64,000 bases of DNA. Origin: Thereva unica (taxonomy: Eukaryota; Arthropoda; Insecta; Diptera; Therevidae). Where the stretch lies: contig OX465283.1 in NCBI GenBank assembly GCA_949987705.1, positions 76,517,720 through 76,581,719 on the forward strand. Reading direction: 5' to 3'. A program made the translations under genes and the position numbers. A model generated the notes under the pieces. It was not told where the DNA came from. It did no database searches and saw nothing but the letters and a program-made list of their open reading frames with translations. Each line of letters starts with the position of its first letter. The stretch's first letter is position 1. Of the stretch, positions 33,850 to 45,000 are shown in pieces.

Positions 33850-34530
33850 AGAGCCAAAGCTCACGTAATGTGTCATAGATCTTAGAGAGAGAGAGTAAGT
33901 GAGGTGTCTTTGCAACAAGATTATGTGGAATTAATGTTGTAAAGGGCCAAAGAGCGACGACTAGGTTGTAGTACTTAGGATTTATTGGGATTTAGTATAA
34001 GGAAATTGAAAGAGCTCCATTCAATTTAATGTACTTTTGGATTCTGAAATACAGAGCTAGATATGATTAGGAGGACATGGATTATACAGCTGGAGCTCAT
34101 CAGCATATTAGATGAAAGATTATAACAGATGGAAGGTTATTAACATATAACGAAAAGAGAAGAGGACCAAGGATTGAACCTTACGGATCTCCCTGAAGCA
34201 CAGGTAGGAACGAGGATACAACATTTTGTTGGCGAACACCTTCAAGTGTATTTGAGAGACGAAGAAAAAGGAAAAAAGTGAAGGAGTTGGCTAAGTCCGG
34301 AAAGCAGAATCGAGCTACCCACAGAATCGAACTCCTTAGAAATCCAGAAGAACGAATATCGCAATGCAATGGAATTTAGAGGAAATGTTGTAAAATTCCA
34401 GGTGTAGCACTTGGATATAGCGAATTTTTTCAAAGGCTTTGAGAAGCACGGGAAGAATACTGATATAACGAAAATCTGTTATATCAGCTGGAGGAGAATA
34501 TTTAGGTGAAGGAATCACTATACTTTCTTA
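33850..34530 (-). pseudogene. Decayed LINE reverse transcriptase
   Basis: The minus strand reads IPSPKYSPPADITDFRYISI followed by LPVLLKAFEKI near 34510-34400, the standard K...DFRPISILP entry of the palm. Further down comes [19 protein letters not shown] near 34180-34110, then YADELQLYNPCPPN near 34090, where the second Asp of YADD is Glu. Stops and frameshifts are frequent. It resembles the family at 40220-40770 and 60749-62640. Confidence 0.7.
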
Positions 34531-35129
34531 CTTTAATCTAGGCAGCCGTCTTAATAGTTTTTGTCAGGCAGGCGAAAATACATGTGGTCTAGCATTATCT
34601 TTGTGAATTACAGTTTCTTTCCTTTTAATAAGCTATAGACGTTTTCATGAACCGCCACCGTTAATTTATTCAGTAACAAGAAGTGTTTATTGGATACATA
34701 TATTGATTTTCTGGAATTCATAATATAAGGTATCAGTGTATGAAGGTAATGATGGGTCAATTCGTTCAACATTACTATAAATAATACAGTCCTCTGTAAG
34801 TACTTTATTATCACTGCTATTTCAAATTTAGTATACCGTCTTGTCATATATTGTTTGTTGTTTGTATTATTTTGTTGTCTTTACGGTTAAAGTATAAGTG
34901 TCTAAAATACAATTTGTTTTTTCATATTCAGGCTAAACAATAAACAGAAATTATTTTGTTTCAATATTTGACAAAATTCATTCACGATACATTCACGATA
35001 GGATTGAAATATTCTAATAGACCAGTCCACTATACTCCAACCATTCACTAATCTAAAGCTTTTTCATATAGTATGACAATCGCTAAATTATACATGAGCC
35101 AAAGAGCTTGAAATACCCAAATTACTCAC
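34531..35129. other. No gene recognised
   Basis: AT-rich; nothing identified. If 35130-35318 is a genuine first exon, this stretch starts with its intron (donor at 35129). Confidence 0.4.
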
Positions 35130-35318
35130 CCAAAAATCATTTCCAAATTTATCGATTCCAAACTGCCATCTTTTTTTCGATGGGCGTTCTTGCCGGTCGG
35201 CATCCCCGATTGATTGAGTAAATGCATAAGAAACGGTGGAAAATATTATTAAAATTGCGGCATATTTCCATATTCTACGAAGGCTGAATAAAAAGCGGCC
35301 CATAAATAATTTTAACAT
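35130..35318 (-). CDS. Candidate host first exon with signal peptide
   Basis: From ATG at 35318 there are exactly 63 codons to a strong splice donor (TGG followed by GTGAGT, donor at 35129-35124). The N-terminus looks like a signal peptide or signal anchor: basic start MLKLFMGRFLFSLRRIWK, hydrophobic core YAAILIIFSTVSYAFT, and a plausible cut after SYA. The mature part is hydrophilic (DADRQERPSKKRWQFGIDKF). The frame has no in-frame stop before the donor. I do not recognise the family, and no second exon could be placed in the window. It differs from the surrounding repeats, which makes a host secreted-protein exon possible; chance ORF is the alternative. Confidence 0.35.
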
Positions 35319-36484
35319 TGAATACACAAAAATATTAATAAAATATTTTTAGCTTATGAATTACTCAGAGATATAACCTGAGGTTTCTCCTCCACACATT
35401 TATAATTCCCTCTAAAAGCTACATTTTGCCTGGATGTGCTTATTTCTGCGGAATCTCCATTTGAGAAATTGTGATGTCTATCTTTATCTCCGAATTCAAA
35501 TTAAAACAATCTCGTCAGTTTTGCAAATGTAGAAAAAATGCCTTTTTCCCGAACCCTTATGTCCTCGAGCTATTTACCCAACTCGCACCGCCCTCCTCCC
35601 CGATCTTTTCACCTGAAGTCTATTCTTATCAGATTATTCTAATAAAACCACAGAATTACAACCCCACATTTCTAGAGGGAATCAATAATAAATTAGTCTA
35701 TAAAATCTCTGATAAAAGGACGAAAAATCCTCTGTGTGCAGGGCTCGGCGCGGTGTGTCTGTATATTATATAAATATGTATTGTTATAGCATTTAAATAT
35801 CTGGAATTGGGCAAAGCCAAGGAAAATATGCTCACGTCATAGTCAAGGAATCTTCTGAGATAATTTTTATGGGGAGGGATTTAGTCTTTAAATCCATAGA
35901 AATGGCTCCTTCGCTCCGAGTCTGTCAGGATACTCCGCTTCGGCCTTCGGATTTTATGCGTGGTCGTTAACATTTTATGGAGATTTTATGGCAGCGTAGT
36001 AAATGTCAATTGTAGTAATTGTGGGTATCCGCTCCCTTCTTAACAACTACACAATATGAACTTTTAAGGGTGTAAAGTAATAGGATGTTGCTGAGATAAC
36101 ATTTATCCAGAGATATCACCCGCACCTCCCCTATTATAACTGGAGTAAAATATACCTGATTATTTTCCAAATTTATCGGCAATATCAAAATTTATCTAGA
36201 TGTGTCTTTTTTATTTGGGGTATGTTCAGAATGAAGTGGTTAAATAATTTCATATTGGTTTCGTGACATTGGCCACTTTGACCTTTACATAAAATGTCTG
36301 CTTGTTGAGCTAAGCCTTATTTTTACGGGAATTAGATATTGAACTTTTCGTAATTACAGATCCTTAGTACACAATATTTTAGATCTGCGCTAATTAGTGG
36401 AGGTTATATTTTAACTAGTATCCCGAAGTACCTTGCGACTCACCTCTGAGGCCAAAAGAGCGCAGGATATCATGTGACATTCCC
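35319..36484. other. No gene recognised
   Basis: If the exon at 35130-35318 is real, its promoter should lie here, but no clear TATA or initiator was identified. Confidence 0.35.
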
Positions 36485-36487
36485 TAA

Positions 36488-39197
36488 GGCTGGTCGTCCA
36501 CTGGAAGCGTATTCGAGCGGCTACGCGCTTCGGCTACATGAGCGGCTACACGCGGCTATGCGCGACAGATCCAACATAAAGAATTTCATGCAAACATCGT
36601 CCACTGCAAGCGGCTTTGAGCGGGCGGCTATATGCGTATTCGAGCGTGCGCGCGAATCCAAATTAATTTGGATCGGTCGCGCGTAGCCGCTCGAATCAGG
36701 AAATAATTTTCTCCAAAAAGTACAGGAAAAATAGTAAAAATAGCGGAAATGATTGGGTATAGGCTTAAAATTGGCACCGAGCTTCCTTTTAGGGTTCTCA
36801 ATAAGGGGTTATAAAGTCTACCGATTTTCTACCCCGGGAAGCTCATTTTTTAAGCGGTTTTAGGGTCAATATATCAGTTTTTTGCAAATACATCTGAAAC
36901 CGTAAGTCCTTTAATAAAATAATGTTCATAAAGTTTGTAAATCATTCGATTCTCTACTAAAAAAGTTGTAATACATTTTCCCGTACGAATTGCCATTCAA
37001 GAGATATCACCGTTTTAAAGATTTAAAATACTCATCATATGCACTCATTCACGACTTGTATAGGTTATCAGACGTTCAAGTTGGACTACGTTGTTAATTT
37101 TTTTAGGGATGATTCCAGGATGCATTTGGAGAAAATATTGTTCTAGAGAGGGGGCTAACTACTAAAATACAGAGTGTTTACGAAAAAAAGTGTATTTTGT
37201 TTTTACTTATTTAGAGTTGAATAACTAGTTTACTAATTATCGTAAAGCAATATACTTAGACTCATCTTTTAGGTGAATGCGTATTCTTTTATTTGATATA
37301 AATAACAGGAACTTGATTGACTCCATTTAGAACATATGTAGGTATGAACCAATAATGATAGTGATACTGGTGCTGCCAATGAAAGTAATGTCCCTACAAT
37401 GGACGACGTACAAGAAGCTATGACGAATCTCAAAAACAATAAAGCCCCAGGAAAAGATAGCATAGCAATTGAGATGTGGAAATATGGGGGCACAGAATTA
37501 AGGAATGCATTACATAAACTTATAGAATCGATCTGGCGTCAGAAAAAGATCCCACTTGAATGGACGGAAGGTGTGATATGCCCCCTGCATAAAAAAGGAG
37601 ATCAACTCGTTTGTGAGAACTATAGGGGTATTACCCTCCTCAACTCAGCGTATAAAGTACTGTCCACTATTTTATACAAAAAACTTCTACCCATCGCAGA
37701 AGGCATAATAGGTAGTTATCAATGTGGCTTTCGACCAGGTAGGTCCACTACAAACCATATTTCCACTCTAAGAAGAATTTTGGAAAATTCATGGGAGTTC
37801 AACATCAATATTCACGTACTGTTTATAGACTTCAAGCCAGCATATGACAGCGTCAAGCGTGAGGAGTTATTTAAAGCTATGGAGTGCTTCCGATATCCAA
37901 AACACCTAATCGAAGTAACAAAAGCTACAATCGAGGTAGTACGATGCAGAGTACGAGTTGAACGAGACCTCTCAGATAGTTTCACATCACAGAGAGGTCT
38001 CAGACAAGGTGACGCGCTGTCATGCCTCCTATTTAACATAGTGTTGGAGAAGGTGGTGATAGACGCTGGGGTAGAAACAACGGGATCCATCTTTAACAAG
38101 TCAACACAAACGATGGCTTATGCTGATGATGTCGCTCTAATAGGTAGGTCGTTTGTGAGTGTGAAAGACACCTTCACCAAACTGGAAGCAGCTGCGAAAA
38201 AGATGGGATTGCTCATCAACGAAGCAAAAACTAAGTATCTTTGTACTTCAAAAAGATACGCAACTCCAAGACAAAATATCACCATAGATGCATATAATAT
38301 AAGAAACCGTTAAAGAATTTACGTATCTTGGAACTGTATTGCAAGCTGACAGTGGTGAGACAACGGAGATCAGAAGGAGAATAAACGTTGCTAACAGATG
38401 CTATTTTGGACTTCGACAACATCTTACATCACGCATTTTGTCTAGAGGAATGAAGTGTAAACTACCACGCTAATCAAGCCCATTCTGATGTTTGGATCAG
38501 AGGCATGGACTTTGAAAGTGGCTGATGAAACTCTTCTAGGCACTTTTGAAAGAAAAATTCTACGTACAATATTTGGCGGTGTCTGCGAAAACGGTGAATG
38601 GAGAAGGAGATATAATCACGAATTATACCAACTGTACCGGGGACCCGACATTGTCAAAAGTATAAAATTAAGTAGATTGCGATGGGTGGCACACGTACAA
38701 AGGCTTGACGATAGCGACCCCGCAAAAATAGCGTTGAATCGAATTCCTGATGGAAAGCGAAATTCAGGTCGACCAAAAAAGCGATACATGGACTCCGTTG
38801 AGGAAGATTTAGTAAAGTTAGGCGTACGCAACTGGAAGGCATTAGCCAGGAACCGAACGGCATGGAGAGAAATGTTGGAGGAAGCCAAGGCCAATAATAG
38901 GCTGTAGTGCTACAGATGATGAAATGGAAGCTCTGTGCCAATTTTCAGCCTGTACCCAATCATTTCTGCTATTCCGCTTTTTTCGGCTTAATTTAACTGT
39001 ACTAAAAGCCTTCTATATTTACAAATCACAAACTTATTATACCAAATTCACTTCAAACTGAGCAGCATGAAAAGCTTGCAGTGGACGACCCCTGTAGCGT
39101 GTAGCCATATATCTCAAAGCCACTTGTAGCCGCCTGTAGCCGCTCATATAGCCGAAGCGCGTAGCCGCTCGAATACGGTTCCAGTGGACGACCAGCC
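36488..39197. mobile_element. 2.7-kb TIR element (TAA duplication) carrying a LINE
   Basis: Ends GGCTGGTCGTCCACTGGAAG (36488) and the complement of GGCTGGTCGTCCACTGGAAC (ending 39197), flanked by TAA at 36485-36487 and 39198-39200. The arms go on inward with CGAGCGGCTACGCGCTTCGG and, after gaps, GAAATGATTGGGTATAGGCT (36756) against its complement (near 38970). Arms are about 270-300 bp. TWA duplication suggests PIF/Harbinger mobilisation. The core holds a plus-strand LINE RT and no transposase. Confidence 0.85.
37388..38907 (+). pseudogene. LINE reverse transcriptase (RTE-like) inside TIR element
   Basis: An open frame of 304 codons (37399-38313) has LKNNKAPGKDSIAIEMWKYG, CENYRGITLLNSAYKVLSTI, FRPGRSTTNHI, motif A LFIDFKPAYDSVKRE, motif B RGLRQGDALSCLLFNIVLEK, and the catalytic AYADDVALIGRS. 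A frameshift at about 38310 leads to KEFTYLGTVLQADSGETTEI. After a further break near 38470 the C-terminal part (FGSEAWTLKVADETLLGTFE, RLRWVAHVQRLDD, GRPKKRYMDSVEEDLVKLGV) runs to a stop at 38905-38907. The endonuclease is missing. The palm is well kept, so decay is recent or moderate. Relatives lie at 11230-11634 and 55730-56500. Confidence 0.85.
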
Positions 39198-39200
39198 TAA

Positions 39201-40219
39201 GGATCTGTCGTCTACTCTATATTGTGAAAATGTGAAAGAGTTACTCTTCACACTTCCACCCCATCATGCCTTTTACGCCATTATGTATCGGTACCCCCTG
39301 TCACGGCACTTAAAAATTATATCTGACATGGTAAAAAAACATTTTTACAATGACAGGCTTATTTCTATGCCTAGAGGACCTCTTAAACTTAAGTTGTTTT
39401 CTTTTTGAACAAGGTGTTCTGAAATGCCAGTGATTGATTTTGATGCATTGATGCTGCGCATTCAAAATTCAGACTGACAAATTTATTAACAAAAATTGTC
39501 AGCCAGACAAGTTTTAATAGGCAGAAGTGATCTTAAACTTTATTTAAAACGAAAATCAAGGAGGTGTTATGAAGTGCATTTTTATATAAAAAAAAAAAAC
39601 AGACAATTCTTTTCAAAAATGGTTCATTATTTACTAGAAATTGTATAAATTTTAGACAGGTGTTTTGGAAAATAAAATCTTTTTAACAAAATTCAAAAAT
39701 TCATAAAAAATAGCAATTAACAAATTTTTACTAGTCTGGCGGGCGTTACATGTTTTTTACATGTTTTTCAGCCAATCTCACTTTATTGTTTTGAGGTGTT
39801 CGATGGGGCACCTTTTTTGTCATGGGAGCTTAGACTAAAAGTAGCTTGTAAACTCGCTTAATGTAATCGACGCTTTAGAGATGAGCCCAATTCGGAGTTC
39901 GAGTAGGGTGAAATGTGGCCAAAATGACATACAGAATCGTTAAAACACTACTTAAAGTTGATGGGCGCATGAACCCTCGAGAGTGGGGTAGATGGAAAAG
40001 CCATGCATTAGAAGATGTAATAGTAAGGCTTTAAGCAAAATTCATTCGCATAGCCCTTTTCAACAAGCCACAATGATAACGAAGTTTAGACACGAGATCG
40101 TAGGGTTTACTAACAATGAAACTAATCTGATGGCAGCAGGCCACGCTGCTATTCAATCTTGCTTTATTAACGCAAACAAGAGGAACCGACTTTAACGCGA
40201 TAGGTGAAATGTCAGGACG
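39201..40219. other. No gene recognised
   Basis: No convincing ORF; AT-rich with an A run near 39590. Confidence 0.4.
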
Positions 40220-40770
40220 AACAATAGCAGAGTGAGAGATATAAAAATACACTAGGATTTCGAAGGATTTAGCTCCAGCAAATTGAATGTAGATAAATAG
40301 GGTACATGACGCAAGCTTTTTCACGCACATAAGTATTTTATCTCTTCGCGCAGTGGCCCAAGAATGGAGCCTTGGGGAACTTAAGGAACTTTAGCCCCCT
40401 AGCTTAACTAAAATTTTGAGAGCGATTATATAAAAATCTTTGCAAAAGCTTAAGAGCAGAAAAAACAAAATGTGCTTGTGGGGTCAGTTTTTGCAGAAGC
40501 AGAACATGATTTAAGGCTGTGATGTTTACAAAAGCCACTTTGCCATATTTATATTTATAAGTTTGAGACGCTCATAATACGCCACTACTTGAGTAGCCTT
40601 CAGCTTTTCAAGGAGCTCTGTCAGAAATGAACGAATACTGATCGAAAATCGATTGGACTGGCAGGAGAAGGGCACTTGGGACTAGGTATGATTAAAACAT
40701 GCTTTGCAAGCCGAGGGAAACTTTGGTACCTTGTTGCAGGAGTTGAGAATGTCCATTAAAATAGGCAATA
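40220..40770 (-). pseudogene. Decayed LINE reverse transcriptase
   Basis: On the minus strand IIPSPKCPSPASPIDFRSVF appears near 40700-40640 (palm entry). PQGSILGP (motif B) appears near 40375-40350, followed by the truncated reading KYLCVKKLASCTLFIYIQFA. Many stops. The wording is closest to the remnant at 33850-34530. Confidence 0.65.
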
Positions 40771-40954
40771 GACGAGTCATGAGCCTTTTTTTATGGACGA
40801 AATGTAATGTAATTGTTGGTGAAAGTTTTCGTCTGACAAGGTGACGCGATATTCATTCTTCGCAAATTTCATTTTCGAAAAGAAAAGATTCGCAGTTGAA
40901 AATTTAAACAAATTCCACAACTTCCCAGACCGAGACATCACAAATTACAAAACT

Positions 40955-41040
40955 TACGCCTTCAATGTTAAGGCAATTCTTTTGAATGTTTGCGAAACAT
41001 GAGAAGTCGCCAAAATCATCACATCTTGCGAGCTGTTTAC
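40955..41040 (+). pseudogene. Small LINE fragment, 3' part
   Basis: AATGTTAAGGCAATTCTTTT then GTTTGCGAAACATGAGAAGT is homologous to 31904-31945 in the LINE at 31035-32350. It is a short diverged remnant of that family. Confidence 0.6.
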
Positions 41041-41660
41041 ATCTTGTTTCCCCCTTCGGGGTTGAATTTCGAAAAATCCTTGACGCCGTGTTTTATTATT
41101 TATGGTGTTTAGTATTTATAAAATCTGGCTGAAGAAAAAATTCCCGATACAACCTATTCAACCACATTTTCCCCTTAGGTGATGAGTTTCAAAACAGTGG
41201 ATGTCCATGTCATTATAGGTATGCACCGTCAAAATTTCAGCCCTTTAGCTCTAGCGGTTTGGGTTAACCCCATTTCACACCCTTAGGGGATGAATTTCGA
41301 GTAATCGCTTCTTAGTGGATGTCCACGTCATTATAGGGATGCATTGTAGAAATTTCAGCCATATAGCTTTAGCGGTTTAGGTTGAGCGTTGTTTGTCAGT
41401 CAGTTACTTTTTATACAATAGAAAAAAAAGTAAAGAAAAAAAATCCCCTTACAACTTATTGAACCCCATTTCACCCCCTTCAACCCTTTTTTTCTCCATA
41501 AAAAGTAGCCTATGTCCGTCTCCAAGGTTTAAACTATGTCTGTAGAAAATTTCATCAAGATCGGTCCAGTGGTTTAGGCGTGAAAGCGTAACATACATAC
41601 AGACAGACAGACAGACAGACAGAGTTACTTTCGCATTTATAATATTAGTAAGGATGGTAT
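41041..41660 (+). repeat. Conserved non-LTR/SINE-like 3' tail with duplicated core
   Basis: Ends with ATCAAGATCGGTCCAGTGGT, GCGTGAAAGCGTAACATACA, a CAGA microsatellite, and CGCATTTATAATATTAGTAA followed by GGAT. This tail form is widespread in insect RTE-type LINEs and SINEs that use them. A block GTGGATGTCCAYGTCATTAT...CTAGCGGTTTRGGTT is present twice (about 41196 and 41315), a 119-bp tandem duplication. Confidence 0.65.
41599..41624 (+). repeat. (CAGA)n microsatellite
   Basis: Five to six CAGA units inside the conserved 3' tail. Confidence 0.9.
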
Positions 41661-42839
41661 ATAAAAATGAATCATTGTTTTGTATGTAATCGATGTTTGA
41701 AAAATTGGCTGTATGAAATGACTGATTGAGTGTGGTTTGTGTTAGAAGACCTCAACAGCAAGGTTTATGTATATAGTTTTAATGATTATGTCTGTTGGTA
41801 TTTTTGTAATGGCATTTGAAGAAGAATTGTCGACATCCCTATTGGAAATTTTTTTCTTCGCATTTAATTGCTATGATTTGTTTGTGAAATCGGTTTGTTT
41901 AATTGAATGAAATAGAAAAAAAGTTAAATCGTTCTAAAAAAGGATTGCAGCAGCGATAGTGGTTTAAATTATAAATGCATTAACCGAAACGTAATAGTAA
42001 TAACGTTGGAGTGAGTTTACATGTTACTCTCATTGGGCTGGCGTACGCGGGTCAATACTTAATACTTGGTTAACCGGTTTTTTATCATACTCTCGTGGTA
42101 CATGGGTATTGCATCACCAAGATTAACTTATTATCCTTTAATGGGATAACAATGTGTACGTTCGAGTAATGTTTTTTATCTATAAGGCATTTGTCCCTGT
42201 GTTAGTTTTCATGAAAAAAAGTTTGGTTGAACAAGTTACAACACTCTCCTCCTTTTGACCCAATTTTTATATTAAAATGGACTTTATTTAGTAGTTCTAA
42301 ATAAAATGCTTATGTGAAAAGAACAGAAAAACGAACGTTGGGAAATCGCTATAAACGTAGATGAACTCATAACTTTTACTTGCAATCCACAATCAGAGGA
42401 GATTGAATCATGATGCATGTTAGATGGGAAATATTCAAAACGGTATCCAAGAGCATTAATTTCAGAAACTGTAATCGGGAATAATGGCAACACAGGTAAA
42501 TGGAAAATAGATAACTTGGAAGGTTAATGGTCAGGATTTTGAAGTTGATAACTATTGTGTCGCACCCTATTCGCCATTATTGTCCAAGACGTTCAATGCT
42601 TACATAAATGTTGAATTTTGCAAATATGTCACGTAAAGGAAGTGGATATTTTTTTTTGGTAGTTGCTAATGCAGGTAAAATCGACGAAATAACACAATAT
42701 TAAATGGGACGTCATGTTAGCAGTAATGGAGCGGTATGGCGTATTTCATCATCTCGAAAATGGCCAGCGTTTATATTTTACAACGGATAATGCTGCGGGA
42801 AGAGCTGAATGACAACCATCCACCACATTGATGGGTGCA
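41661..42839. other. No gene recognised
   Basis: No ORF or element end identified. Confidence 0.4.
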
Positions 42840-43053
42840 GCGAGGCGCACCGGGTTCCAGCTAATATACACATATAAATTAATTACCGTAGCCGTAGCGT
42901 TACACGAGAAGAGTAAAAATGGAGATGCGAAATTGGCTAGATCACTGAACTTTTGAGTGATCGAGGGTGCGCTCTGGCCGATCGTTTTGGTCGTGCCGGA
43001 AGTTGTGTGACATTGCGTAAAGTTTAGTAATTAAACTTTACTCGGTCGCCACA
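42840..43053 (-). repeat. Probable 3' LTR of the Gypsy element
   Basis: The minus strand has a polypurine tract (TGGTGGGGGTA, 43065-43054) immediately followed by TGTGGCGACCG, a usual Gypsy LTR start with TG. Inside, GTAAAGTTTA and TAAACTTTAC (43017-43041) form a perfect 10-bp hairpin. The far end of the LTR is a guess, because no second LTR is available for comparison. Confidence 0.55.
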
Positions 43054-43099
43054 TACCCCCACCAGCGTAGCATTAACGGAATGTTACCGCTTTAGAGGG

Positions 43100-44720
43100 T
43101 TTAGCTTCAATTAGACCACGAACTGTTTTCGTAATCGCTTGATTAGTTCATATGGAGGTTTGAAAGGTTTTCCAACTCTGTCGACTCGTATGAAACAGTA
43201 GTTGCCGTTCTCCAGGGCTTCTGTCATGTACACATCCTTTGGACGGGTTGTCGAGGATGTATTGCCTTAATGTTCCGCATACGAGAACGAAGGCGAAAGA
43301 TTCTTCAATCGGATTTTCATCGTTTGTGATAGAAGACAAGTCTTCTCTCTAATAAGTAGTGTTGTCCCTTGCCATTAAGGCTGCTTTTAGTTGCCTGTGG
43401 AACTGTTCAACCATCCCGTTTGCCTGCGGATGGTAGGTGGTTGTCCTAATTCGATGAGTAATTTGGCAACTTTATTGAATAGTTTCGATTCGAACTGTGT
43501 ACCTTGATCGGTTGTGATCTCAAGGGGTACGCCGAGTTGCGGGACAAATTCAGTGACGAATCTTTTTGCCACTGTTGAAGCTGGGATATCGGATATGCTT
43601 CAGGCCATCGACTATCTAACGACTATCGTTAAAATATAAGAGTACCCACGAGATGAGTCCCACAGGAGTCCCACCATATCCTTATGGATATGGTAAAATC
43701 TATTATTTGGAAGCTTGAAAGCTTCAAATGGAGATTTGGTATGTCGTGAAACTTTTGATTTTTGGCAACCTAGGCATGATCTAGACCAGTGGTTCCCAAA
43801 CTTTATTTCGTACGGAACCTTTCTACAATGTATAAAATTTGGCGGAACCCAACGATGAAAAATAAAATAATATATGATATATGTATATATTTATCCTTTA
43901 ATATATTTTAAAACGTTAGCTGGCTTTCTTGTCTGTCTGTGTGTCCGGTACATATCTTGCAATCGATTGAATACTTCCGGTTACCCGATCACCCTGAAAT
44001 TTTGCACACAACTTCAGCTACGATGACAAAGCAATATGGTATACTTATTATACCGTTAGATCCATGGCGGCTGTCTCAAGAGGACGGATTACTGTTTCTT
44101 CGCGGAGCAAATTTTGCAATCAATTTTTCAAATACTTCCGGATATCCTATCATGCTGAAATTTTGCATACAGGTTTAGCTCCGATGACAATGCAATATGT
44201 TATACTCAATATGCCTTTAGATCCATGGCGGGAGTCTCAAGAAGGTGGATTGAAATATTCTTCACAACCCCTTCGGCATGGGTATCAAACGAAAGGGTAT
44301 GATAAGTAGAACACCATAAGCAATATAGTATACTCAAAATATCGTTTGGCCCATGGCAGCCATCTCAAGAGGGCAGATTACCATTTTCTTCACAACCCCC
44401 TCGACATGGAATGGCAGCCAAAATGTTACGCGGCGTAACGTAAACCAAATTTCAAGGAAGAAGGGCCACTCGCACTTTCTGATTAGCAAGAACGCGTTAA
44501 ACGGTTGGCGCAGCGCCAGTGATTCTGCGAATGTATTTGGTGACACGGAACCCTAAAATTTTTCCGTGGAACCTTAAGGTTCCGCGGAACCCACTTTGGG
44601 AATCACTGATCTAGACCAATCATTGCAGTCTTTATTGATAACAGCTTTTCTTGTAGCACGAATACCGAGATGGAAGTGACTATGTTCGGAGTTGAACGCT
44701 AGTCGACGTAAGGAAGTGGG
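43100..44720 (-). pseudogene. Gypsy integrase, split by a hAT insertion
   Basis: From about 44720 the minus strand gives the zinc-binding domain (HSHFHLGIRATRK, then a CxxC pair near the insertion at 44609 and 43786). After the insertion come the linker RHTKSPFEAFKLPNN, the core start HKDMVG near 43690, and the second catalytic region TTDQGTQFESKLFNK near 43490. The C-terminal region (RSRMRNIKAIHPRQP) reads to about 43200. Frameshifts and stops are scattered (for example near 43620). It resembles the Ty3/Gypsy integrases of insects. The first core Asp is preserved in the DMVG box and the second in TTDQG; the Glu was not placed with certainty. Confidence 0.75.
43787..44608. mobile_element. hAT MITE, duplication ATCTAGAC
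   Basis: Ends CAGTGGTTCCCAAACTTTAT (43787) and the complement of CAGTGATTCCCAAAGTGGGT (ending 44608), with an exact 8-bp duplication ATCTAGAC at 43779-43786 and 44609-44616. The interior has three diverged tandem blocks, each with a CCATGGCGG-like box followed by TCTCAAGA (about 44062, 44223, 44352). No transposase. Inserted into the Gypsy integrase gene. Confidence 0.95.
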
Positions 44721-45000
44721 TATATAAGAATATGCCTGTACTAGTTCCACACCACACCTGATGGGCGGTAAATTGTATTGGTGTGAGAACTAGTTTTACC
44801 CATGAGCCGTTGCTGGGGTGCTCTTGTAGAGACTTCAACTCTGTGTTACCCCTTGTTGAGCCTGAGTGTAGGGACTGCCTTGTTATAGCAAACAAAGATC
44901 GCTAGATATTGTAGTAATGCAACGCAGGGATATTGCCGGAGACGTGTCAATAATAACGGGTAACTGACCAATTGGGCAACATGCAGCCAGATTGAGGATT

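Larger units (their letters stand above)
42840..45000 (-). mobile_element. Ty3/Gypsy retrotransposon 3' end
   Basis: A minus-strand fragment with integrase zinc-binding region, integrase core, polypurine tract and 3' LTR. A hAT element (43787-44608) sits between zinc finger and core. Only one LTR is seen; gag, protease, RT and RNase H are absent, and the 5' part is lost near 44900-45000. It is an internal-to-3' remnant and not infectious or mobile. Confidence 0.75.
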
